DNA from: Yoonia sp. F2084L
GTDB taxonomy: Bacteria > Pseudomonadota > Alphaproteobacteria > Rhodobacterales > Rhodobacteraceae
Assembly: GCF_023015625.1 (NCBI RefSeq)
Contig: NZ_JALKAH010000003.1
Location: 1 to 64,000, forward strand
Length of the DNA: 64,000 nt
Reading direction: 5' to 3'
The position numbers and the translations under genes were made by a program. Positions 1-8,749 of this stretch are shown in pieces (positions within the stretch are counted from its first letter, which is position 1; every line of letters begins with the position of its first letter). Below the pieces are notes generated by a model that worked only from the letters and a program-made list of their open reading frames with translations, had not been told where the DNA came from and did not search any database.

Positions 1-71
1 GCGCCATCCAATACCATCCGTACAGCGCGTTCGCGGACTTCTGGTGAATACTTGTTCGTTGTCTTTGTCAT
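1..71 (-). CDS. IS3-family transposase OrfA, N-terminal fragment
   Basis: The reading frame starts with ATG at 71 and runs off the window edge. The visible residues (MTKTTNKYSPEVRERAV and a few more) match the usual start of IS3-family OrfA, the helix-turn-helix DNA-binding half of the transposase. OrfB with the DDE catalytic domain would lie further left. A GGAG-like sequence (minus strand, near 80) lies shortly before the start. Only 23 residues are visible, so the subgroup cannot be given. Confidence 0.75.
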   Translation of the reverse strand, partial: MTKTTNKYSPEVRERAVRMVLDG

Positions 72-124
72 GATGCTCCATCCTACTCATGAGTTGGAGC
101 CTCCGGCAAACCCGGCGCGGTTCA
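1..124 (-). mobile_element. IS3-family insertion sequence, one end only
   Basis: This is the left end of an IS3-type element that continues beyond the window start. It contains the first codons of orfA on the minus strand. Read on the minus strand, the sequence from 124 downward starts TGAACCGCGCCGGG, which fits an IS3-family terminus beginning with TG, and runs through a short leader to the orfA start at 71. The boundary at 124 is inferred from this appearance; the other end and the target duplication lie outside the window. The element seems to have inserted into the 3' end of the neighbouring gene. Confidence 0.6.
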
Positions 125-1655
125 ATTCCTTTGGATCCCTGACTTCATATCCGAAACGTTGAAATGACGTTCTTAGATCAGCCGGTTTTATGTTGTGCGC
201 AACAACCGGTGGTCCACCAGGCCAGCTCGGATCTACTTCTTGGGTTTCGAGGCCGTGGGACTGTAACAATTTTTCAAGAATGTATCTCTCAAGATCACCT
301 GAGTTTGCGTCGCGCGCACCAGTAAGCCTCGTATATCTACACATGTCCTCAACGAGTTGATTAAACTCGATTTGGCCCAGTTCGACGTCATCAGAATGTG
401 GCGCGCAACTAGGAACACAGACAATCGGACATGAGGCGGTTCGTGTATCTTGATTGGTCGTCATAAGCATACCGCTCAGAATACCTGATTTTCCTTGGAA
501 CCATTGTTCAGAAAAGATTAACATCGTTGCCCCGCGGAAATTGATTGGGGGTTGCCAACCTCCACTCTCCTGTTCTTCCGCCTTATCTCGGCGGCTCGCG
601 AAACAAACCACTTCTTTGCCGAGGGGAACGATGGCGCCAACGCTACGCGTCATTCCACCATCGTACTTTGTGAATGCCTTCACAGCAAAGTGGTCTCGCC
701 GACTATCCGGCTTATGCTTCACGCGACCTGGGGCTTGTAGTACCAAAAACGACTTCAGAACCCGAACGTTGACCAAAGACGACGTCAACCTGTAGCAAAC
801 ATAGTGCCGTTCCTCTGACACGTTGCGGGATAGGATATCATGATCCTTCTTGAGCTTACCAAACAAAGGGCTCCAAAGGTCTCGAATATCGGTTTTACCC
901 AATTCCATAAGCCCGCCGAGGTAGCTGATGGCATTACGCTGATCGCGACGCGTTGTGAGCGCTTCCGTAACTTCCTCAGCCAATTGGTCCGGTGTCCCAC
1001 AGTTGTCAGACAGAATGCCCGCCGCATCCCTTACCATGCCAAAAATCGACGGGGATGCGCGCAGAACCTTCTCATCAGTGAGAGAAAAACCTTCGGATTT
1101 CGAAATCCCAATATGAAGAAACAAAATGAATCCATAATTTTCGCACTGAGTCATCGTAAAGTTTTGACGGTTGAAGTACTTCGTGACACCCGACGATACG
1201 TTCTTGCCGACACCATCTTCTCTTGAACCGTCCGGATCTGCGATACTCGACAACTCTTCTCGGATTTCTGCCACAGCAAGGGCGATCCGGTTCAGCGGCG
1301 CTTGCTCTTCCTTCTTATCAACGATCTTGACCTTGGCCTCAGCTGTGCCCATGCGCTTGAGTTCTTCGAGAAGGATTCTTGGATAAGCTAGGTTGTAGAG
1401 TGCAAACTGATTGTTTGCGGCAGAGCTTCCTCGTATCTCAGTAACAATTTTGTCTGCGGCCACTAAAAGCGCCCGTGCGGCACCAACTAACGCGTCAGAT
1501 GGATCCTCTCGAGGCGCTTCTTGTCTCTGCGTCCAATCATTTTCGAGCCCAAGACCTTGAAACAATCCCAACAATGCACGGTTCTTAAGCGCAGTTGGAT
1601 CTGGAAGCTTAAATGCAGGCTTGTTGGTGTTTTTTTTGCTGTTGGCGCTTGTCAT
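87..1655 (-). CDS. unknown protein, 3' end probably disrupted by the IS
   Basis: This 522-residue protein is not recognised. It has no signal peptide or membrane segment. The N-terminal half is mainly charged and helical in character. The C-terminal half (roughly residues 280-420) looks beta-rich, with a stretch YRLTSS...LKSFLVL...GILSGMLMTT. The last eleven residues (NRAGFAGGSNS) are encoded inside the putative IS end (90-124), so the present stop codon is probably supplied by the IS and the native C-terminus is lost. Base composition is lower in GC than in the core genes to the right, in line with an acquired origin. It may be a pseudogene or a working truncated form. Confidence 0.55.
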   Translation of the reverse strand: MTSANSKKNTNKPAFKLPDPTALKNRALLGLFQGLGLENDWTQRQEAPREDPSDALVGAARALLVAADKIVTEIRGSSAANNQFALYNLAYPRILLEELKRMGTAEAKVKIVDKKEEQAPLNRIALAVAEIREELSSIADPDGSREDGVGKNVSSGVTKYFNRQNFTMTQCENYGFILFLHIGISKSEGFSLTDEKVLRASPSIFGMVRDAAGILSDNCGTPDQLAEEVTEALTTRRDQRNAISYLGGLMELGKTDIRDLWSPLFGKLKKDHDILSRNVSEERHYVCYRLTSSLVNVRVLKSFLVLQAPGRVKHKPDSRRDHFAVKAFTKYDGGMTRSVGAIVPLGKEVVCFASRRDKAEEQESGGWQPPINFRGATMLIFSEQWFQGKSGILSGMLMTTNQDTRTASCPIVCVPSCAPHSDDVELGQIEFNQLVEDMCRYTRLTGARDANSGDLERYILEKLLQSHGLETQEVDPSWPGGPPVVAHNIKPADLRTSFQRFGYEVRDPKELNRAGFAGGSNS

Positions 1656-2008
1656 TCGCGCATCCCCCCGATACGTCAGGACGGAATACCGCTATCGACT
1701 AATCAGTCCAAGTCGTGTGTGCTAAAGTTTGGATGTTTAGAGCAGTTGTTGCGAAAAAACATCCAAAAAACGTCACAAGATAGCGAAACAAAATCCTTTG
1801 GGTCAGATTTAGCTTTCCGTGCCTCGGAACTTTTAATTCCGATTGTAGAACTTTGCGCGCTAAATTCCGCCAGATGGCTCCGATCTTCATACATTAAGAA
1901 CCCTAATACTTGTTGAAGGTCTGACGCCTAATCCAGCCTGCTTTCTTACACTGTTTCCTTATTGACCACTCCACAAGGGTGGCAAGAAGCGAACGGGAGG
2001 ACGCAACT
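1656..2008. other. intergenic region without a recognised gene
   Basis: This is about 350 bases of AT-rich sequence between two divergent genes. Only short overlapping frames on both strands are present, none with a Shine-Dalgarno sequence. It must contain the promoters for the leftward 522-residue gene and for the rightward two-gene unit, but no convincing -35/-10 pair or operator was identified. Confidence 0.5.
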
Positions 2009-2443
2009 ATGGCGAGGAATACACGTAAAACTAAACAATCAAAGCGGGACGCGACTATCTCGTCAACGCCGAAAATGACATCCGCACCGCACCAGGCAAA
2101 GCCAAATTCCGGCGGTCCAAAAGTGACCCAGTACCTCGTTGAAAGCCGTGTAAATCGGCCGCGCGCAGGTCTTCTGCGCAAGCGCGAGACCCCGTCAAAG
2201 TCACCAAACCTGTTTCCCGGGGTCGATAACCGCAGATCTGGCCGATGGCTTTGGATCATATGGATTTTCCCGGTCGGAGCCGTCGTGGCGTATTTTGCAG
2301 CCCACTCGGGTGCCTTTTTGGTTGAACGTGATTGGATTGCGATCAACAGCCACACCCACCGAGCGTTCTGTACCGCTCTGGATATCGGCATGACGTATGG
2401 CGCGAAATTTGACGCCGAAGCAAGACGCGCCGGCTGTCAGTAG
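2009..2443 (+). CDS. unknown small single-span membrane protein
   Basis: This 144-residue protein is not recognised. The ATG at 2009 is preferred over an in-frame GTG at 1979 because GGGAGG (1995-2000) lies 8 bases before it. The first ~85 residues are basic and polar (many Lys, Arg, Thr, Ser, Pro) and look disordered. One hydrophobic span follows (WLWIIWIFPVGAVVAYFAA), then a short tail of about 40 residues. The positive N-terminus suggests a cytoplasmic N-terminus and exported tail. The next gene starts 51 bases downstream with its own good ribosome-binding site, so the two probably form one transcript. Confidence 0.6.
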   Translation: MARNTRKTKQSKRDATISSTPKMTSAPHQAKPNSGGPKVTQYLVESRVNRPRAGLLRKRETPSKSPNLFPGVDNRRSGRWLWIIWIFPVGAVVAYFAAHSGAFLVERDWIAINSHTHRAFCTALDIGMTYGAKFDAEARRAGCQ

Positions 2444-2494
2444 CGCCTGCCTAGTCACTCAAGCGAACAACATACCAAATCGGAGAAAGCAACC

Positions 2495-4042
2495 ATGCTG
2501 AATATCAAATCACGCCTGACAACGGGTTATACTGCCCACATGTCCGTGGCAGGAACGATTGGCATTCTTGCCCTAACAATCTCTACTTTCCTGAGCGGTA
2601 GCGGCATCTACTTTTCGACAGCGGGAACGACGCTGGGCCAGCCAGAGCGTCTCGCCATTTCAGGCATTGCAACTCTCTTCATTACCTCTTTGGCCTTCAT
2701 TTTCTGGGTGAAGGCGGGACATGCCGTACACGAACGCCGATTGCGCAGATCTCAACGGGCATTGCCCAAGCCAAGAGCAACAGGCTGGGTTTTTGCGGGT
2801 GTCCTCATGACATCAATGTCATTGCTGACCGCGATCACTGCCCTCTTGTACATGAACAACAAGGATGGCGTGCAGGCAATGATGAACAATGCTGCTTTCT
2901 CCAGCACCGTTGGTCCAGTGAGCGTGTTGTCAGACGGGATGACCGAAATTGCGCTTACGGCTTCTCAAGCTGATGCATTGGCAAGCAATCGCTCGCAAGT
3001 TGAATCGGCCGTTGGCGGTACGTGTGGTGTCTCGCCCGCCGGAGCCGGGCCACTGACGCGTATGCGTGCGGCACATGCCGAAGAGGCGGCCAACATATTC
3101 AGACGGGCAACCGCCCTAAGTGAACGGGCACGTCTAATCAGCAGCAACATGATTGCCGCCCAAAGTCAGGCACGTGTCGAAGCTCTTTTTCAGGATGCTG
3201 TCAACTTGCGTCTTGACCCAGAGAGGTTGGCGATCGCAAATGCTGCCGAAGGCTTGAAACGCGGATATGGCACTGACGGGTTCTTGTTCGAAGGACGTCA
3301 GAGGTTCTGTCCAGATCCGGTCCTCGCCACCCTGTTTAGCGAAATTGAAACATCGGCTCGAAATGTCATTGAATTGCCTTCAGGGGCACCCGTGCGCCGG
3401 GATGTTAAGATATTCGATGTCTTCATGTTGGTTTTGCCGGTGCTGATGGACGGCCAACAGGGGCGCGAAGTGGGAATTACGCGTGGAACGATCCTCCCAT
3501 TTGTTATCTTTGCTCTACTTGTCGATATCGTGAGCCTTGCGGGCGCTTGGGCACATGGTGCAGGCAATGCGACCCGGATCAAGGGCAGTGAGCTGGAGCA
3601 AATCCACAAGACCGCGTGGATACTCAGGAACTTTGTTTGGGAGTTTCCGCCGCTTCAGGACGGCAGCACCTCGGGCAAGGGCACCGCTGGAAAGTCACAA
3701 GCTTTTGTCTGCGTGCCATTGGGTGGGGATCCAAAGCGGACGCACCAAGCTGAGTACCTGACAGCCCTGTTCAAGCTGTCCGTCGACGCTGAACATCAGT
3801 TTGAGACCCTTGAGCCGCGACGCCGCGAGTTCGAACCTTGGGTGTCTCAGATGCGACTGGCTGGTGGTGGTGCGACGCACTACGCGCTCTACCCTGTCAA
3901 ATCTCAGGCAACATATGATCAATTGATGCAGATGAAGGTTGATGCCATTTCAGCGCTTGGTCTGGCTGAGCTAGACACTGAATTTCTACCTGAATTTGGC
4001 CAAGGCTCTAACAAGAACGTTGTGTCTCTGAGAGCCGCATAA
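2495..4042 (+). CDS. unknown multi-span membrane protein
   Basis: This 515-residue protein is not recognised. GGAG (2484-2487) precedes the ATG. Hydrophobic spans are seen at about residues 17-40, 52-72 and 95-118, followed by a soluble stretch of about 200 residues that is probably outside the membrane, a fourth span at about 325-350 (ILPFVIFALLVDIVSLAGAW), and a soluble C-terminal domain of about 160 residues. No catalytic motif, nucleotide-binding loop or known sensory motif is visible. It is likely co-expressed with the small membrane protein upstream. The layout would fit a sensor or an envelope-complex scaffold, but that is a guess. Confidence 0.6.
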   Translation: MLNIKSRLTTGYTAHMSVAGTIGILALTISTFLSGSGIYFSTAGTTLGQPERLAISGIATLFITSLAFIFWVKAGHAVHERRLRRSQRALPKPRATGWVFAGVLMTSMSLLTAITALLYMNNKDGVQAMMNNAAFSSTVGPVSVLSDGMTEIALTASQADALASNRSQVESAVGGTCGVSPAGAGPLTRMRAAHAEEAANIFRRATALSERARLISSNMIAAQSQARVEALFQDAVNLRLDPERLAIANAAEGLKRGYGTDGFLFEGRQRFCPDPVLATLFSEIETSARNVIELPSGAPVRRDVKIFDVFMLVLPVLMDGQQGREVGITRGTILPFVIFALLVDIVSLAGAWAHGAGNATRIKGSELEQIHKTAWILRNFVWEFPPLQDGSTSGKGTAGKSQAFVCVPLGGDPKRTHQAEYLTALFKLSVDAEHQFETLEPRRREFEPWVSQMRLAGGGATHYALYPVKSQATYDQLMQMKVDAISALGLAELDTEFLPEFGQGSNKNVVSLRAA

Positions 4043-4284
4043 GCGATCAACCAACTCGGTGCATCAGTGGACCGTAGAGACTTACTTCGATGTACAAAAA
4101 CGATCTTGGAAACCACCTACCTTCAGTCTGTGAATGTCCGACCAATGACGTTACCAAATCGGCCAAGAAACAGCTAATACTAATAACTTCGAAGAATAGC
4201 GTTACCATGACAGTCGGCTAGTCGGTCAAACCCCCTAAAGCTGCGAAGCAAATATCAATTGTTCTGGTACAGCTGATCCCACTG

Positions 4285-6996
4285 TTATCCAGCGATGCGA
4301 ATCTTGAAAACCGTCGGTACGCGCCGGTGAAACTCGGTGCTTTCCCCCATATAAGCATTCCACGTATCTGGCGGGACAAAGACTTCCACAACATCACCGC
4401 GCCGCAATCGCGGGAGAAGATCGTCATAGAATTTCGTACGCCAATCCGTGCTGCCTGCAATCATCGAAGCACTGCCGCTGTCACTCACTTTTCTGAGACC
4501 CCAGATTTGTGATGTGTAGCTTAACCCGACGGTGTCGCCCAAAGCGATGGTTTCGCCCTCTCCGCTCGTCACAACTTTGTAGAGCACACCGTCGGGTAAG
4601 GTCACAGCATCGATCGAACTGCCAAAGTTTTCCGCCAAATGGACGGTTAGATCCTCATGGGTCGGACATGGTTGCAAGTCAAAGAGACGCACATCGGCGG
4701 CGGCATCAGAGCACGGCAGGTTTTCTTCCGCAGCATCCTTTTGGCCAAGCCATTTGTCCTGCTGACGCATCCAGAAAGAAACCTCGGAAAGTGTTTCTTC
4801 GCGCATGCGCTGATACAAAAAGGCGCGAGCTGTCGGTGGTTGCCGGGAACTCGTCTCGAATGAAAACGCCCAGGCACCTTCAGCTTGCTCGCGGCGGGCC
4901 CTTACACTGGGGCGTGTCGGATCGGCTGAACGGTGCAGAAACGCTTGGGGGTCTGTTGCAAGCGCATCCAAGGCGTCCAGACCCGTTAACTTTAGATCAG
5001 CCGATGGTCCGGCGGCCGCAATTCCAACAATCTGGTTTGCCATGGCGATAACGGCAACGGTACCGCTGGCACCTGAGCGACGAAAGTCAAACGCAACAAT
5101 CAGATCGCCGTAATCCTCTGGTGAGCTGCCGAACTCTGGCTGATAGCCAGCTTCGACAAGAATAGTCTGGGCGTCTTCTACAGACATACCAGGGCGGATC
5201 CCCTGAATTGAGATCTGAGAGGCTATATCGTCTTCCGTCAGGATCATCGCCGGGTCGGCTGAAGCCGAAGCCACTTGAGAAAAGGCGTGAAAACCGCGCC
5301 AGCACGTCGAAGGCTCATACCCATCGTCTTCAATCCGGCATCCATAACTTTCTGAATGGAAAAGGGCACGCCATTTCCCTGTCGCAGGCGTAATCTCGAT
5401 AACGAGCGGCGCTCTCTTTCCGCTATAGACATGCATGGCCCATGCCGAGAAATAGGCCTGTGTCTCTGTTGCGAAGAGCAGGGGTCCAAAGGCCGCAAAG
5501 CCCTCGTGTGTCACCTGATTGTGCCGTAGTTCTTCCGGGGCCCTTAGCCCGAAATTTGGCGGCAAGACTTCCGCTGCCGCGCACCAAGCCGTGCCCAGCT
5601 GGTTGTCGCGGCGGGTGCAGAGCGGTTCAACCGCTGATGGCGGCGCTGAATACGGCTCGGGGAAACTGAGCGTACCTGCGTCTGCAGGGTTTTCAAGAAG
5701 AACGGCGCCCGCATCGACCAGTGCAGACCACAGCACTTCTGCATCGCGATCTGCAAATTGAGACGCAACTGCTTCTAAGGGATGTGTAAAAATAGAGCGC
5801 CTACCACGCCGACCATTCAGATCCTGATAGGCGTTGGGTGCGGCACCGCCTTGGATCAATGCGCGCGTCATGATGAAAGACTTGTCACGAATAGCCATAT
5901 TCAGAAGCGCACGGGCATGGCCGTCTCGGTCAGTGATCAAAAGATCAGGGTCCAGCCCGGCCTCCAACACCTTCGTGATCCAGAGACCATAATGCGCCTG
6001 ACAATCGGTATCGTCGGCAAGCCCAGTGTCGAAAAGAATGAACATCATAGCCGTATCGGCCCGGTCTGGTGTTGCAGTCTCGGACAGCAAACATTGACCA
6101 ACAGCAGACTTCTGAGCGATATGTTCAAAGACAGACATATCCGATCCGGTCACCCGTCTTGATAAAGCATCTGCGAAAAAAGAAGCATCCACCCCGCCTG
6201 CCCAAAAAACATGAAGGTCGGGGAACACGGGCATTTCTGCCTGCGCGGCACGGGCCACAGCGTCAGCGCCTGATCCAAGTCTTTGCAACTTGGGTGACAG
6301 AAGTGCTGGCAGGGCCGTTTTGCTTTCGCTCAAGGAAAATGGCAGGCCTCTGGACAGAAACGCTTCTTGGACTGCTCCGATTGACAGCGCCCGCGCTTGC
6401 GTTCGGCTGACATTCTGGACCATCCCCAAAAGCGCGCCATGATCCCCGAAAAGCGCACCACCCGACATTCCGGGCACTGTGACGGTCGACTCGTAAATGA
6501 TTAGAGTGTCCTCGACGGCCCGCAGGATATCGGGGCGTCGGTTTCCGAACCATGCCCTTTCACCGGGGAAACCGATGCCATACAATGCGTCGCCAGCCTC
6601 GCTTTGCAGACCACCCGGCAAAAGCACAGCACGCGCGTCTCGGAAGTCTTGCAGTGCGGGGCTGTCAGCTGGTAGTTCTACGGTGATTGCCGCAAAATCT
6701 TCTTGCAGCCAAACCGCTTCGATACTGGCATCGAACTGGGTTGCGGCTTCGGACAGAAATTCAACCGAAATCCGGTCGCCTAAATCGGGATTAACATCGG
6801 CAAGCGTATGCGCCGCAGTCACCATGGTTAACGCGTTATTCTGATCTGCGACCAGAATGGCAGCGCCGACACGATCAAGCTCGTCATCGATATAGATACG
6901 CACCATTGCCACCAGCCGGTCGTCCTGCGCGAGGCCGGGGCTGCCGTGAAAAATGCAGCACAAGCAGACAAAGAAAATGCGAAGCGCCGCGCTCAT
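4285..6996 (-). CDS. exported trypsin-like serine protease with C-terminal FKBP-like domain
   Basis: The start at 6996 is chosen because its ATG overlaps the stop of the upstream gene (ATGA) and GGAGG lies just before it; an upstream in-frame start at 7083 lacks this. The 903-residue product begins with a signal peptide (cleavage probably after GLAQ, near 24). A trypsin-fold domain follows with all three catalytic residues: His63 in TAAHTL, Asp100 in EDFAAI and Ser178 in GMSGG. The middle is long and loosely repetitive; residues ~365-410 have ankyrin-like character. The last ~108 residues resemble an FKBP-type prolyl isomerase (YKVV.SGEGE..ALGDTVGLSY and PPDTWNAYMGE, compare PPELAYGERG), although several active-site aromatic residues of FKBPs look changed. 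It probably acts in the periplasm or outside the cell. This domain combination was not familiar. Confidence 0.75.
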   Translation of the reverse strand: MSAALRIFFVCLCCIFHGSPGLAQDDRLVAMVRIYIDDELDRVGAAILVADQNNALTMVTAAHTLADVNPDLGDRISVEFLSEAATQFDASIEAVWLQEDFAAITVELPADSPALQDFRDARAVLLPGGLQSEAGDALYGIGFPGERAWFGNRRPDILRAVEDTLIIYESTVTVPGMSGGALFGDHGALLGMVQNVSRTQARALSIGAVQEAFLSRGLPFSLSESKTALPALLSPKLQRLGSGADAVARAAQAEMPVFPDLHVFWAGGVDASFFADALSRRVTGSDMSVFEHIAQKSAVGQCLLSETATPDRADTAMMFILFDTGLADDTDCQAHYGLWITKVLEAGLDPDLLITDRDGHARALLNMAIRDKSFIMTRALIQGGAAPNAYQDLNGRRGRRSIFTHPLEAVASQFADRDAEVLWSALVDAGAVLLENPADAGTLSFPEPYSAPPSAVEPLCTRRDNQLGTAWCAAAEVLPPNFGLRAPEELRHNQVTHEGFAAFGPLLFATETQAYFSAWAMHVYSGKRAPLVIEITPATGKWRALFHSESYGCRIEDDGYEPSTCWRGFHAFSQVASASADPAMILTEDDIASQISIQGIRPGMSVEDAQTILVEAGYQPEFGSSPEDYGDLIVAFDFRRSGASGTVAVIAMANQIVGIAAAGPSADLKLTGLDALDALATDPQAFLHRSADPTRPSVRARREQAEGAWAFSFETSSRQPPTARAFLYQRMREETLSEVSFWMRQQDKWLGQKDAAEENLPCSDAAADVRLFDLQPCPTHEDLTVHLAENFGSSIDAVTLPDGVLYKVVTSGEGETIALGDTVGLSYTSQIWGLRKVSDSGSASMIAGSTDWRTKFYDDLLPRLRRGDVVEVFVPPDTWNAYMGESTEFHRRVPTVFKIRIAG

Positions 6997-7952
6997 AGTG
7001 ACCTCCGCAATCCAAATCCAGCAGCAAAGGCGAATGACACCAAGCCAAGGGCCACACGCAGGGCGGGCTGCGCAGAAAACCATTCAAGAATGCGCGGCAT
7101 CATACTAAACCTCTTATTGGAAATTTCGCCCTCAAGGTCCGACACCTCACCCGAAAACCGCACCGATAGCCCTTCGGGGGCGACCACAAGACTGCGCAAT
7201 CCCAGACCAAGCGTGTCGAAATGAATGATCTCGCCGGGCTCAAATCGCGTGTAAGTCGTGGGCGCGATCAGAAAGCGCAAATGCCCACCACTCAAACCAC
7301 TGTCAGACCGAACGCCGCCGGCTGTCTGGACGGGCTGCCAGAAGCGAAGATCACTTACCGAAATCGTCTCGGCGATTTGAAACGGGAAACTTGGCAGATC
7401 TACAGTCAGCAAAACCACAGACCCGTCATTTGACACAAAGTCCAGCGGCTGCAGAGACAAGTCTTCGCCGCATCCAACTTCTGCGCAAGCATCAATATCC
7501 GAGCGCAGGCTGGTGTCTGATCCGGGCGAGATGCGAAACTGGATGGGCGGGCCGACCAGTTGAATAGACAGACGGTTTGCGCCAGGTATCGTCGTCAGCT
7601 TGAAGCTCGTGTTTTCAGGCACTGTCAGCCCGGTGATGTTCGCAGCACCGGTCACAGACGTGAACCGCAGCAGTCCTTCAGCGTCCTCAATCACTTGCCC
7701 GCCAGTAACCGCGATCCGGCCTTCGAATGCGATCGTGATATCCCGACCTGCAATGTCGTTAAGCACGGTGGAGGCTGTGGTTCTTAGATCAATCGTGTCA
7801 GACTCGGCAAATCCCGTGATGGTTGCACGTGGCATTGGCAAACCCACGAGGATCAACAAAATCCCGGCAAGCACCAAACCAAAGACAACCAGCGCAAAAC
7901 GCCAGCCTCGCAAAACAAGATCTGACCAGCTTAGTTCCCCGCTATTGGCCAT
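6993..7952 (-). CDS. unknown membrane protein with two terminal spans
   Basis: This 319-residue protein is not recognised. One membrane span lies near the N-terminus (about residues 18-40, FALVVFGLVLAGILLILVG) and one at the extreme C-terminus (about 296-315). The ~250 residues in between look beta-rich and exported, with a Cys pair (CAEVGC, about residues 155-160) that could form a disulphide bond. It overlaps the upstream gene by 22 bases and the downstream protease gene by 4, so the three are almost surely one operon. A role as a membrane anchor or partner for the exported neighbours is an inference from the layout. Confidence 0.6.
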   Translation of the reverse strand: MANSGELSWSDLVLRGWRFALVVFGLVLAGILLILVGLPMPRATITGFAESDTIDLRTTASTVLNDIAGRDITIAFEGRIAVTGGQVIEDAEGLLRFTSVTGAANITGLTVPENTSFKLTTIPGANRLSIQLVGPPIQFRISPGSDTSLRSDIDACAEVGCGEDLSLQPLDFVSNDGSVVLLTVDLPSFPFQIAETISVSDLRFWQPVQTAGGVRSDSGLSGGHLRFLIAPTTYTRFEPGEIIHFDTLGLGLRSLVVAPEGLSVRFSGEVSDLEGEISNKRFSMMPRILEWFSAQPALRVALGLVSFAFAAGFGLRRSL

Positions 7953-8749
7953 AACCTTGCCTCGATCACTTCACGCCGTCCGCCGTGGGTTTCGCCTACG
8001 ATGACAATGTCAACCACATCTGCGCCGACATCCGTCAAAATAAACCTGCTGGACGTGCGGGCCGGGATAAAGCCGGTGCTGCTATCCTTTTCAAACAGTG
8101 TGCGTCCTGAGCCTTGTTCGCGCACCACGACACTCAACTCGCTTAGATCAACATCGGCGGTCACGTACAGGATGGCCCGGTCTTCCCGATCTGCAGACTG
8201 CTCGGGTCCTATGACAATGGGATAGTATAGGGGCGCTTGCCCCGCGTCATGCGCACACTGAACCGAGCATGCAATGGCTGCCAGATGTCGACCGCGCGGC
8301 GGATCCTCAAGCGCAAGAAGGATCTCAGTGTTCCATAAAAAAGTGCCGTCCAAAAGCGCGGAAGTATCCATCTGGTAATAGTCAGAGGGTCGAAGTGACA
8401 CGATCTTTAAACGCCCTTGGACGGTTTCGGTCAGCCCCACGGCTTTCAAAGCCACCTCTTGCGGGACAGGGGCCGGATCCTCGCCGGAAGGAAAGCGACT
8501 GGTCTGATACCCGACAACGCGCAGATTAATCCGACCGGCAACGTCTTCTACGAACACGCCTTCGCACCGGTTTTCGCGCGCCATATAGGACACCGCACTT
8601 TCGGCCCGATCTTCGATTGCCAAAGCGCATTCTAGGTTTTGCGCGTAGGCTATCGAAATAGAGGCAGGGAAGGAGCAGCACAGAAGTAGGCAAACAAGCA
8701 TTCGAGATGCAGGCCACTTAAAGAGCCAATCACATTCAAGTCGCATCAC
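7931..8749 (-). CDS. unknown exported protein, first gene of the protease operon
   Basis: This 272-residue protein is not recognised. The N-terminus has a typical signal sequence (MLVCLLLCCSFPASISIAYAQ, about residues 17-37 from the first start), so the mature protein is periplasmic or secreted. The exact start is unclear: codons 1, 2 and 17 are all ATG. The mature part has four or more Cys residues, including CALAIEDRAESAVSYMARENRC, that may be paired. No enzyme motif is seen. It overlaps the next gene by 22 bases, which suggests translational coupling with the membrane protein and the protease. Confidence 0.6.
   Translation of the reverse strand: MMRLECDWLFKWPASRMLVCLLLCCSFPASISIAYAQNLECALAIEDRAESAVSYMARENRCEGVFVEDVAGRINLRVVGYQTSRFPSGEDPAPVPQEVALKAVGLTETVQGRLKIVSLRPSDYYQMDTSALLDGTFLWNTEILLALEDPPRGRHLAAIACSVQCAHDAGQAPLYYPIVIGPEQSADREDRAILYVTADVDLSELSVVVREQGSGRTLFEKDSSTGFIPARTSSRFILTDVGADVVDIVIVGETHGGRREVIEARLWPIAGN

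Noticed and set aside
98-112. Shared GCCTCCGGC between the IS end and repeat family B
   Set aside because: Only nine to twelve bases agree and the following sequence differs; a chance match is likely in GC-rich DNA.
6997-7083. Earlier start of the protease gene
   Set aside because: The extra residues overlap the membrane protein gene for a long way and hide the signal peptide; the ATGA overlap at 6996 with GGAGG fits better.
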